From Firmicutes bacterium AF25-13AC (GTDB lineage Bacteria > Bacillota > Clostridia > Lachnospirales > Lachnospiraceae), in the NCBI GenBank assembly GCA_003478935.1, contig QUFP01000083.1, positions 1 through 5,309 of the forward strand: 5,309 nt of DNA, written 5' to 3'. Made by a program: the position numbers and the translations under genes. Shown here piece by piece: positions 1-5,236 of the stretch. Numbering within the stretch: the stretch's first letter is position 1; each line of letters starts with the position of its first letter. The notes under the pieces were generated by a model, which worked only from the letters and a program-made list of their open reading frames with translations, was not told where the DNA came from and did not search any database.

Positions 1-55
1 CCCCGGCAAGTGCCTTTCCGATTGTTCTGTATTCCATTTCGTTCATCATAGCCAT
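1..55 (-). CDS. 5' end of an unidentified gene, cut by the window edge
   Basis: An ATG lies immediately after the TAA stop of the 65-residue gene (junction TAAATG), and the frame stays open to the window end, giving MAMMNEMEYRTIGKALAG. No family can be named from 18 residues. Further ATGs at codons 3 and 4 are possible starts. There is no clear ribosome site of its own (only GGGTAA just upstream), so translation is probably coupled to the preceding gene. The stop-to-start junction and shared strand suggest one transcription unit. Confidence is moderate that this is a real gene start and very low for any function. Confidence 0.5.
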   Translation of the reverse strand, partial: MAMMNEMEYRTIGKALAG

Positions 56-253
56 TTACCCACACAATCCAGACGGTATCTGGCTCTTTTGAACCTCATC
101 TTCATTATACTTCATATCTTTCTTTTTAGCAAGATATTCTTTTGTATTTGTTTTTCCGTATTTCTGGGAAATCAGGCTGACGAATACATCGGTTGCGTCA
201 AGCTCCCCGTCAAACACAGTAGTCACATGAATCTCTGTTTTGTTTTTTGCCAT
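56..253 (-). CDS. Small conserved-looking hypothetical protein (65 aa)
   Basis: This is a small, charged, soluble protein with no signal peptide or membrane segment. It begins MAKNKTEIHVTTVFDGELDA, has a lysine-rich middle (around residues 37-50, with KKKD) and ends QIPSGLCG. A good ribosome site (GGAGGA) sits about 9 bases before the ATG. The next gene starts directly at its stop codon, so the two are probably co-transcribed and translationally coupled. I do not recognise a named domain. Its position just beyond the replication region, among backbone genes of an integrative element, suggests an element-housekeeping or regulatory role, which is inference only. It is believed coding because of the ribosome site, the compact spacing and a protein-like composition. 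Confidence 0.7.
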   Translation of the reverse strand: MAKNKTEIHVTTVFDGELDATDVFVSLISQKYGKTNTKEYLAKKKDMKYNEDEVQKSQIPSGLCG

Positions 254-297
254 AGGCAGTTATCCTCCATACATGAAAATAGCCAGACAGAGGGTGT

Positions 298-320
298 CGG
301 CAACGAAGTCCGGCAACGGG
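298..320 (-). repeat. Iteron pair, set C (GTTGCCG x2)
   Basis: On the plus strand CGGCAAC occurs at 298-304 and again at 311-317, a 13-base period. The whole 23-base unit matches the reverse complement of the repeat inside the end of the VapE-type gene (556-578) at 19 of 23 positions. This is more than expected from two short motifs alone and points to a conserved binding site. It lies on the far side of the AT-rich core from set B. Confidence 0.6.
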
Positions 321-360
321 CTTCAAAAGACCTTGCAAACAATCTCAATCTGGCGATGGT

Positions 361-410
361 TACTATTTATACTTTTCTTTTATTTTTCTGTTGTTTTGGT
401 TGTTATAAGG
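361..410. other. AT-rich segment, candidate DNA unwinding element
   Basis: About 11 of these 50 bases are G or C (22%), while the coding sequence on both sides is above 50%. One strand is pyrimidine-rich with several T-runs. It lies between iteron sets C and B. An easily melted segment next to iterons is the usual site where an initiator helicase opens DNA. A promoter for the downstream small genes could also lie here, but I see no clean -35/-10 pair on the minus strand. Confidence 0.45.
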
Positions 411-440
411 GAGAAAAGCCCGCAGTTATGGGGTTTTCCC

Positions 441-470
441 CGGCAACCGGCTCGGCAACGGGATAGCAAC
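441..470 (-). repeat. Iteron cluster, set B (two GTTGCCG plus a degenerate third copy)
   Basis: On the plus strand CGGCAAC appears at 441-447 and 453-459, followed by a degenerate TAGCAAC at 464-470, so the period is 11-12 bases, about one helical turn. The cluster is next to a small GGGG-TTTT-CCCC hairpin at 430-441. Its orientation is the same as set C and opposite to the copies at 558-578. Confidence 0.6.
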
Positions 471-494
471 AGGGGATGCAATGGGCTATCATTT

Positions 495-1889
495 TCAGAA
501 TGGAAGCTCCATCTGTTCTGTGACCTCCACAAAACCGTCCATCGTTTTTTCAGACGGGTTGCCGGAGTCCGTTGCCGGGTTTTCACGCTCCCAGCCCTTT
601 TGTCTGCCATATTCGGAAAACATTCTTGGGTTCGGGAAGTACCGCCAGCCGGAAATGCACTGGTTCATAATCTCGTTGATTTCCCGGATTTCCCATTGCT
701 TCGGCTCGTCAAAGGCATGGTTCAAGGCTTCCTTGTAGAGCTGCTTGGAACAGACCATGCTCCCGGTGTACTTATCAAGATACGCCTGTATCATCCCGGC
801 TTTGGTGTCCTCCGGCATAAAATCCCGCTGGTGTTCTTTGAGATACCGCTGCATGGCGGGGCTGAAAGCCAACTTGAACCTGCCGCTTCGGTAAATCTCC
901 ATCGCTTCCGCCCACATCTGCCCGATATAGGCTCTGGAAGCGGCTTCATCCTCCAAAATGTGAACCTCGGCTTGCTCCGGGTACACCATGACCGGGATAA
1001 AGCGGCGGTTGCCGGAACGGTCAAGGGGCAGGAAGTCAAGGGCATTGGAAGTGCCGCCAAACACGCACTGACGGGGGCGGTCTGCCGGATGGGTTTCATA
1101 GGGTATCTTGTAAACCTCTTTCTGCCGGCTTAAAAATGACTTGATTTCCTCAATGCTCTTGGCGTTGGCGGTTGCCATCATTTCCGACATTTCGATAATC
1201 CAGTGACCTTGCAGCTTGCGGTACACATTGTCATCGTCCAGCTTCCGCAAATCATCGGAGAACCACTCGTCCCGGATTGCCAGCAGACGGAAGAAGGTGG
1301 ACTTGCCAGCCCCCTGACCGCCTACCAGACAAAGCATGATTTCAAACTTGCACCCCGGCTGAAAGGCTCGTGAGATTGCACCCAGTAGGAACAGCTTCAA
1401 CGCTTCATAGGTGTAATCGTCTGCGTCAGTCCCCAGAAAGTGCCGCAGGCAGAAACGGATTCGTTCTGTCCCGTCCCAAACAAGGTCACTTAAATAGTCC
1501 CGGATGGGATGGTACTTGTTTTCATTCGCCACAATCCCGATGGCATTATCAATCTTTTTCTCATTGGTAAGCCCGTAGGTTTCTTCCAGATAAAGAAGCA
1601 GATACTTCATGTCCGTATCGTTCAGGGCGGTGCTTTCTCTGTGAAACCCGATGGGCTTTATGATGTCCTTGCGGTCGGTCAGGATGTTGTATGCGATAGC
1701 CCCGGAAAGCAGCGGGTCACGCTGGAATACGGTCAGGCAGTTCCGTATGCTCTGACGGACACCGCCTTTCTCGGTAGTTTCCAGCCCCGCCTTGATTTCC
1801 TCAATGCTCTGGGGCGGCTGCATGGCGTTCATGGTGTTTTTTAGTTCTTGCTGCGTTTGCGGCGGCAAGCTCTGCCATTCGCTTTTCAA
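495..1889 (-). CDS. VapE-domain (virulence-associated E family) SF3-like replicative ATPase/helicase
   Basis: This 464-residue protein belongs to the virulence-associated E family, which are P-loop ATPases related to superfamily 3 helicases and serve replication of phages, islands and integrative elements. The Walker A loop GGQGAGKST is at residues 190-198 with K196 as the phosphate-binding lysine. A Walker B-like HWIIEMSE is at 229-236, a sensor-1-like FGGTSN at 277-282, and a probable arginine finger SGNRRF at 292-297. Residues 1-150 form an N-terminal region with no primase motif. The last six residues, QMELPF, resemble a sliding-clamp binding motif. The start is TTG, with AAGGA 11 bases upstream, and lies inside the end of the CHC2 gene (89-base overlap). 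ATGs at 1832 and 1823 are alternative starts. The final part of the gene also contains inverted iteron copies. The protein probably opens and unwinds the element's origin together with the CHC2 protein. Confidence 0.93.
   Translation of the reverse strand: MKSEWQSLPPQTQQELKNTMNAMQPPQSIEEIKAGLETTEKGGVRQSIRNCLTVFQRDPLLSGAIAYNILTDRKDIIKPIGFHRESTALNDTDMKYLLLYLEETYGLTNEKKIDNAIGIVANENKYHPIRDYLSDLVWDGTERIRFCLRHFLGTDADDYTYEALKLFLLGAISRAFQPGCKFEIMLCLVGGQGAGKSTFFRLLAIRDEWFSDDLRKLDDDNVYRKLQGHWIIEMSEMMATANAKSIEEIKSFLSRQKEVYKIPYETHPADRPRQCVFGGTSNALDFLPLDRSGNRRFIPVMVYPEQAEVHILEDEAASRAYIGQMWAEAMEIYRSGRFKLAFSPAMQRYLKEHQRDFMPEDTKAGMIQAYLDKYTGSMVCSKQLYKEALNHAFDEPKQWEIREINEIMNQCISGWRYFPNPRMFSEYGRQKGWERENPATDSGNPSEKTMDGFVEVTEQMELPF
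556..580 (+). repeat. Iteron pair, set A, inside the 3' end of the VapE-type gene and inverted
   Basis: GTTGCCGG occurs at 558-565 and 571-578 on the plus strand, a 13-base period, in opposite orientation to sets B and C. It lies in the coding sequence for the residues around NPATDSGNPSE of the VapE-type protein, a stretch of low-complexity character before the C-terminal tail. With set C it forms an imperfect inverted repeat whose arms are about 240 bases apart. Confidence 0.55.
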
Positions 1890-2445
1890 GCTGTATCACA
1901 TCCTTCCCGTAGTCCGTAATCAAAGCTGCTTTTTCCTCTGTCTCCCCAAAGAGCAGCACATCCAGCAGATATTCCACTTGGTCTTGCTTCTGTAAGGCTT
2001 CCACAAACCGTGGATGAAAGGCTTCCTCCGGGGAGTGCGGGGCATAATCCTTTCTCCATGCCCGAAGCAAGTGAAGATAATCGGCAAGAATACGGAAGCA
2101 GCGGCTCTTTGCTTCCTGAAACTGTTCCTCCTGGGATTTCTGCCGGGGCTTGGGCTTTTTTACCTTCCCCGGCGGTTTCCAGTCCTCATAGGAAAGCCCG
2201 AAGTCCTGTGCCAGCTGTACGGCGGCTTCTTTCTTTCCCAGCCCATACAGGGCGGCGGCAAAATCAATCACATCCCCATCCGCACCGCAGCCGAAGCAGT
2301 GGTAACGCCGATCCAGCTTCATGCTTGGGGTTTTATCGTTATGGAACGGGCAACAAGCCATCCCGTTCCGGCCTACACGGATTCCATAATGCTCCGCAGC
2401 CTGTCTTGTTGTGACGGACTGCTTCACAGCTTCAAATACATTCAA
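1801..2445 (-). CDS. CHC2 zinc-finger protein, DnaG-type zinc domain without a TOPRIM domain
   Basis: This 214-residue protein has the zinc-binding domain of DnaG-type primases, which touches template DNA during primer start. The ligands are visible as C32-P-F-H35 and C50-F-G-C53, followed by the typical GDVIDFAAALYG segment at 57-68. After a basic linker (about 93-103) comes an alpha-helical region of unknown function to about residue 195. The catalytic TOPRIM domain of a full primase is absent; whole DnaG-type primases are two to three times longer. The start is TTG, chosen because AAGGAGGG lies six bases before it; no ATG is nearby. The gene follows a terminator-like hairpin, and its end overlaps the VapE-type gene by 89 bases, which implies coupled translation. 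It probably recruits or primes at the element origin with the helicase, but it cannot synthesise primers alone by the DnaG mechanism. Confidence 0.9.
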   Translation of the reverse strand: MNVFEAVKQSVTTRQAAEHYGIRVGRNGMACCPFHNDKTPSMKLDRRYHCFGCGADGDVIDFAAALYGLGKKEAAVQLAQDFGLSYEDWKPPGKVKKPKPRQKSQEEQFQEAKSRCFRILADYLHLLRAWRKDYAPHSPEEAFHPRFVEALQKQDQVEYLLDVLLFGETEEKAALITDYGKDVIQLEKRMAELAAANAARTKKHHERHAAAPEH

Positions 2446-2452
2446 ATCTATC

Positions 2453-2460
2453 CCTCCTTG
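2453..2460 (-). promoter_or_regulatory. Ribosome binding site that fixes the TTG start of the CHC2 gene
   Basis: The minus strand reads AAGGAGGG six bases before the TTG at 2445. This is close to a perfect anti-16S match and supports the non-ATG start. It directly adjoins the T-tract of the upstream hairpin. Confidence 0.8.
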
Positions 2461-2507
2461 AAAAAAAGAAAAGCACCTGACATTCTCAATCTGAAAATGG
2501 CAAGTGC
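2461..2507 (-). terminator. Rho-independent terminator or attenuator between relaxase and replication genes
   Basis: The two arms are plus-strand 2493-2507 and 2473-2487 with a five-base loop at 2488-2492. Of 15 positions, 14 pair in the minus-strand RNA (two are G-U and one is a mismatch). A T-tract follows on the minus strand (TTTTCTTTTTTT, opposite 2461-2472). The hairpin begins four bases after the relaxase stop codon. It would end the relaxase transcript, or let only part of it continue into the CHC2/VapE genes. I see no separate promoter between it and the CHC2 gene, which favours partial read-through. Confidence 0.8.
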
Positions 2508-2510
2508 CTG

Positions 2511-4091
2511 TTAAAGTTCCATATCCTGTTGTTTGTGTTTTGTCTGCACCGGGGCAGTTCTTTGTGCTTTTTTCTCGTCCGCCTTATCCTGCAAGACTTC
2601 TTTGAGGGGCTGCTTCTTGGGCGGCTCTTTGCTTTCTTCTGTGCCGGGGGTGGCTTTCCGTACCCAGTAGCGGATGTCCCGCAGCTTCTTCAAATCCTCC
2701 TGTACCTCGGTCAACGGTATTTTCAGGGCTGCAATTTCTTCCAGAAGCGTTTCCTGCTCCTCTTGCAGTTCCTTTTGGGTGCTGTCCTTATCGTCCGGGT
2801 GCTTGGCAAGGTAGGCGGTGGCTTTCGCATACCGGGCAACCTCCGGGTGTTCCTGTTTGAATTTTTCCTTTATTTTCTTAAAAAATATCTTCTGGTACTT
2901 CTCATAGACAGCCTTACATTCTTTGCAGTCTGTCCGGCTGGCAAGAATCCCGTCAATCACTTTGCTTCGGGCTTCCTTTGGCTTCATCTGATTGCGGTAA
3001 TCTGCGGCTGATTTCCCGGAGGATTCCAGAAATGCTTCTAAGTCCTCCACAGTGGAAAGCCCCTTTTGCCGGAGATAGGACAGGGCTTCGCTGACTGTCT
3101 TTAAGTCCTGTGAAGTCCCCCGGTTCTGTCCAGCCCTTGTCCAGTCCTTCCGTTCTTCCTTTCGTATCGCCATATACTTCATCAGCAGATTGGGAAGAAG
3201 TGTTGCTTCCTCCGCCGCCTTTTGTGCAAGCAGCTCTTTCCGTTTTTCGCCCAGCTCGGTAATCCAGCCTTTGAGGTTTTGGATAAGCTGCCGGATGGAC
3301 TTCATCAGATTGTTGGCAGCTCTGATTTCCCGGTTCAGGTTTCCGATATTCGTCTGGATACCCCGCTTTTCCATCTGCCGGACAGCAGCTCCCTCATGGA
3401 CAGTAGGGACTATATCAAGCCCCTGTCTGGCATAGGAACGCAAGTCCACACGCTCCGGGCGGTCATTGGCTTCCAGATAGCGGTTCTGGATGACCTCCCA
3501 TTCATGCCGCCAGATTTCACAATACTTCTGGTCGTTCCAGTCAACCGTATCCTCCTTGTGGCTTTTCCATCTGCCGGACGGAAGTTTTATCCGTTCCCCG
3601 TTTTCGTCAAGGTCATAAACCTTGCGGCTCTTGGGAAGCCATTTCCCATGTTCGTCCATTGCCCTCATAGTGAGCAGGACATGGGCGTGGGGATTGTGTC
3701 CCGGCGGATGGGGGTCATGGATTGCAAAATCAGCAATCATGCCTTTGGAAACAAACTGCTGCTCACAAAACTCCCGTACAAGGACAGCGTACTGGTCAGG
3801 CGGTATCTCTCTGGGGATGGTAAGCACCCACCGCCTTGCAAGCTGGGAGTTCCATTGTTTCTCCACCGCTTCGGCGGCGTTCCATAGGGTATTGCGGTCT
3901 GCATATTTCTGTGGGGCATTTGCCGGAAGAAGGATTTCATTGTGGACGATACCACGCTTTTCCGGGTAGTGCTTCACTTCCTGGTCGTATTCACAGAACA
4001 GCTTTTCGCCGCTCTGGTAGGCAGCGGCGGCAACCGCAGACTGCTGTTGGCTTCGCTGTACAATAGAAATTTCGTTGTGTGGACATGGCAT
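2511..4091 (-). CDS. mobA: MobA/MobL-type (MOBQ) conjugative relaxase
   Basis: This 526-residue relaxase should nick the element at its oriT, stay bound to the 5' end through a tyrosine, and guide the strand to the recipient. The N-terminal domain has the MobA/MobL signature: an early SIVQRS strand (9-14), AAAAYQSGEK at 21-30 with Y25 the probable catalytic tyrosine, and the metal-binding histidines in HDPHPPGHNPHAH (H125, H132, H135, H137). The segment DLRSYARQGLDIVPTVHEG (216-234) is typical of the family. Beyond about residue 250 the protein is helical and charged, with coiled-coil-like stretches near 260-300 and 445-480 and a lysine-rich tail ending QQDMEL. No helicase or primase domain is fused. 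The ATG is preceded by AAAGGAGGG at a seven-base spacing. No MobC-like accessory gene is next to it. Confidence 0.95.
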   Translation of the reverse strand: MPCPHNEISIVQRSQQQSAVAAAAYQSGEKLFCEYDQEVKHYPEKRGIVHNEILLPANAPQKYADRNTLWNAAEAVEKQWNSQLARRWVLTIPREIPPDQYAVLVREFCEQQFVSKGMIADFAIHDPHPPGHNPHAHVLLTMRAMDEHGKWLPKSRKVYDLDENGERIKLPSGRWKSHKEDTVDWNDQKYCEIWRHEWEVIQNRYLEANDRPERVDLRSYARQGLDIVPTVHEGAAVRQMEKRGIQTNIGNLNREIRAANNLMKSIRQLIQNLKGWITELGEKRKELLAQKAAEEATLLPNLLMKYMAIRKEERKDWTRAGQNRGTSQDLKTVSEALSYLRQKGLSTVEDLEAFLESSGKSAADYRNQMKPKEARSKVIDGILASRTDCKECKAVYEKYQKIFFKKIKEKFKQEHPEVARYAKATAYLAKHPDDKDSTQKELQEEQETLLEEIAALKIPLTEVQEDLKKLRDIRYWVRKATPGTEESKEPPKKQPLKEVLQDKADEKKAQRTAPVQTKHKQQDMEL

Positions 4092-4098
4092 TTTGTGT

Positions 4099-4107
4099 CC
4101 CTCCTTT
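4099..4107 (-). promoter_or_regulatory. Ribosome binding site of the relaxase gene
   Basis: The minus strand reads AAAGGAGGG seven bases before the ATG at 4091, a near-consensus site. It supports this start over internal ATGs. Confidence 0.8.
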
Positions 4108-4120
4108 CTATGCTTGGTGG

Positions 4121-4145
4121 ATGGGGTGGAGTTTTACCACCTCAT
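4121..4145. promoter_or_regulatory. Hairpin in the relaxase leader
   Basis: A nine-base stem (4121-4129 with 4137-4145) encloses a seven-base loop; in the minus-strand RNA eight of nine positions pair. It lies between the upstream terminator and the relaxase ribosome site. It could be an operator for autoregulation by the relaxase or an RNA structure that affects translation. Only the inverted repeat is seen; the role is inferred. Confidence 0.4.
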
Positions 4146-4154
4146 TTTTGGCAG

Positions 4155-4188
4155 AAAAAAAGCAGGAGATCTTTTTTAGATTTCCTGC
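4155..4188 (-). terminator. Rho-independent terminator upstream of the relaxase
   Basis: The arms at 4178-4188 and 4162-4172 pair at 10 of 11 positions around a five-base loop, and the minus strand then has seven T residues (opposite 4155-4161). It lies about 90 bases after the LspA-like gene and about 65 bases before the relaxase start. It can end transcription from the AT-rich cargo genes, so that the relaxase would need its own promoter or partial read-through. Confidence 0.8.
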
Positions 4189-4232
4189 TCGGTGTGCCGC
4201 TTTGTAGGTGGCGGGTATTTAGTTGTGAAAGT

Positions 4233-4251
4233 TCGGGACAAGTTGACCCGA
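4233..4251. repeat. 19-base imperfect palindrome at the left edge of the AT-rich block
   Basis: TCGGGACAAGTTGACCCGA pairs with itself at seven of eight stem positions around a three-base loop. It sits where GC-rich backbone gives way to AT-rich sequence. Its GACAAGTT core recurs inverted at 5227-5234, at the other edge of the block. It may be a protein binding site or a trace of the insertion boundary. Confidence 0.4.
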
Positions 4252-4277
4252 TGTATAAGAAATAATAAACCAGAAGT

Positions 4278-4796
4278 TTACAAGCTAAATTTGTTACAAC
4301 AAAAATGTAAATACTCTTTAACCGATATTTCTTTGCTATTCAAAATTCCAATAACAACAAATATAACTTCTGCAACTGTAAGATAGCAGTCTTTCAAATC
4401 AAAAATAAAAAGGGTAGGTATCTGCAAAAAATCTAAACTTCCACCCCAAAACACCTTATCAATCAAGCTACATAAACATCCCGATATGCCACAAATCATT
4501 ATCATTTTTACCCAAAAACTTGTATGTGCTCTTTTTGCCTGATATAGCATATATCCTGATAAAAAGAGGAACAAAACAAACACATTCAATAAAATGGTAA
4601 CAAACGGACTTGATAATAATTCGAAGAAATTGCCAGCATAAGATAAACGAGTATTTAGTTCTGGATTAAATCTTAAAACTTTGGCTATTATATCAAATTC
4701 GTATTTCATAAATACTTTTGAAATTACTATTTTAACCATCTGGTCAATTAGAACCAATAATGCCACAGGTATAATAAACGGCTTAAACTTTTCCAT
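4278..4796 (-). CDS. Divergent signal peptidase II (LspA)-like membrane protein
   Basis: The 172 residues form four probable membrane segments (about 5-27, 60-83, 93-112, 138-155), the LspA topology and length. Signal peptidase II cleaves lipoprotein signal peptides in the membrane with two aspartates. Here the N-terminal DQxxK motif is D18-Q19-K22. The first catalytic aspartate fits D113 in SLIDK (usually NxxDR), followed by GGSLDF. The second fits D136 in FDLKD (usually FNxAD). Both aspartates remain while the neighbouring Asn and Arg are replaced. The ATG has AGAGGAAG about eight bases upstream and is 31 bases after the TfoX-type gene, so the two are probably co-transcribed. The codons are AT-rich, unlike the flanking backbone. 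It may be a specialised paralogue rather than the housekeeping enzyme; activity is uncertain. Confidence 0.75.
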   Translation of the reverse strand: MEKFKPFIIPVALLVLIDQMVKIVISKVFMKYEFDIIAKVLRFNPELNTRLSYAGNFFELLSSPFVTILLNVFVLFLFLSGYMLYQAKRAHTSFWVKMIMICGISGCLCSLIDKVFWGGSLDFLQIPTLFIFDLKDCYLTVAEVIFVVIGILNSKEISVKEYLHFCCNKFSL

Positions 4797-4827
4797 CAGT
4801 AATACTTCCTCTCAAATTATTATTTTA

Positions 4828-5148
4828 TTATTTCTTCTTTTTCGATTTAGGGGTAGGCAATTCTTCATACATAGCATTAAACAATCCTGTCAAAAACTCT
4901 TTATTATCAACTTCATCTACCAACAACATTTCTTTTGCTCCCTCGTAAGGTAACTCATACGAAACCGTTGGCATATAACTTATTGCTGATTTTACTGGTT
5001 TGACAAGTAATCTATCATCATAGATACCGCCTACAATCTTACCACAATAATAAATGACAAATTCGCCCATCATAGCTCGATAGGTAATTTCATTCAAGTC
5101 AGATAACTGACCTAAAATAAATTCTAAATATTCTTTGCTGGATGCCAT
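4828..5148 (-). CDS. TfoX N-terminal-domain protein
   Basis: This 106-residue protein is a single TfoX/Sxy N-terminal domain, with the signature YRAMMGEFVIYYCGKIVGGIYDDRLLVKP around residues 23-51 and YEGAKEMLLVDEVDN around 68-82. It ends in a lysine-rich tail (KSKKKK). The C-terminal domain of full-length Sxy, the competence regulator of Gammaproteobacteria, is missing. Such short proteins are common in Firmicutes and their role is not established, so a competence function should not be assumed. The ATG is preceded by TTGAGG about eight bases upstream, with a TATAAT box further up. It is the first gene of a two-gene AT-rich unit with the LspA-like gene. Confidence 0.85.
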   Translation of the reverse strand: MASSKEYLEFILGQLSDLNEITYRAMMGEFVIYYCGKIVGGIYDDRLLVKPVKSAISYMPTVSYELPYEGAKEMLLVDEVDNKEFLTGLFNAMYEELPTPKSKKKK

Positions 5149-5184
5149 AACTTTACCTCAATTTCTAAATTTATTACTGACTTC

Positions 5185-5190
5185 ATTATA
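5185..5190 (-). promoter_or_regulatory. -10 box of a likely promoter for the TfoX/LspA-like pair
   Basis: The minus strand has a perfect TATAAT 37 bases before the TfoX-type ATG, a plausible leader length. The sequence 17 bases upstream (TATCTT, opposite 5208-5213) is a poor -35 match, so the promoter may be weak or need an activator. The short inverted repeat TATC-GAAAA-GATA at 5201-5213 overlaps the -35 area and could bind a regulator. Confidence 0.5.
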
Positions 5191-5236
5191 CTTTATTGCT
5201 TATCGAAAAGATAGCATATTTTATGAAACTTGTCGG

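Larger units (their letters stand above)
254..494. other. Non-coding candidate replication origin region
   Basis: This 241-base stretch between the VapE-type gene and the 65-residue gene holds no convincing gene. It contains two clusters of a GTTGCCG motif (read on the minus strand), at 298-317 and 441-470, on either side of a very AT-rich core at 361-410. Iterons flanking an AT-rich unwinding segment, placed just after the helicase gene, is the known arrangement of SaPI-type island origins. The assignment is by analogy: I see the repeats and the composition, and I infer the function. An alternative is a binding site for a regulator or a recombinase. Confidence 0.5.

Noticed and set aside
5..14. 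GGCAAGTGCC, also present in the terminator stem at 2499-2508
   Set aside because: A ten-base near-palindrome with no shared context; one copy is coding and the other is in a hairpin, so chance is the simplest explanation.
56..64. TTACCCACA, one base off the DnaA box consensus
   Set aside because: A single copy lies inside the end of a coding gene, more than 230 bases from the iterons, and can be expected by chance.
298..580. Possible CRISPR-like repeat array
   Set aside because: The repeat core is only 7-8 bases, the spacing is 11-13 bases within clusters, orientations differ and no cas genes are visible; iterons fit better.
380..610. Minus-strand 76-residue open frame overlapping the end of the VapE-type gene and the iterons
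   Set aside because: Its cysteine/arginine-rich translation comes from the repeated GTTGCCG motif in another frame, and it overlaps the real gene extensively without a ribosome site.
240..1133. A 297-residue open frame on the plus strand, antisense to the VapE-type gene
   Set aside because: It is fully explained as an opposite-strand shadow of a gene with clear ATPase motifs, it crosses the iteron region, and it has no domain or good ribosome site.
2014..2514. Plus-strand open frame antisense to the CHC2 gene and the terminator
   Set aside because: It reads through the antisense strand of the zinc-finger gene and through the terminator hairpin, with no coding signal.
3222..3887. Long plus-strand open frame antisense to the relaxase
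   Set aside because: It lies within the relaxase coding region, whose catalytic motifs are intact, and its translation has no recognisable family features.
4681..4953. Plus-strand open frame spanning the TfoX/LspA-like junction
   Set aside because: It is a shadow in AT-rich sequence over the ends of two well-supported minus-strand genes.
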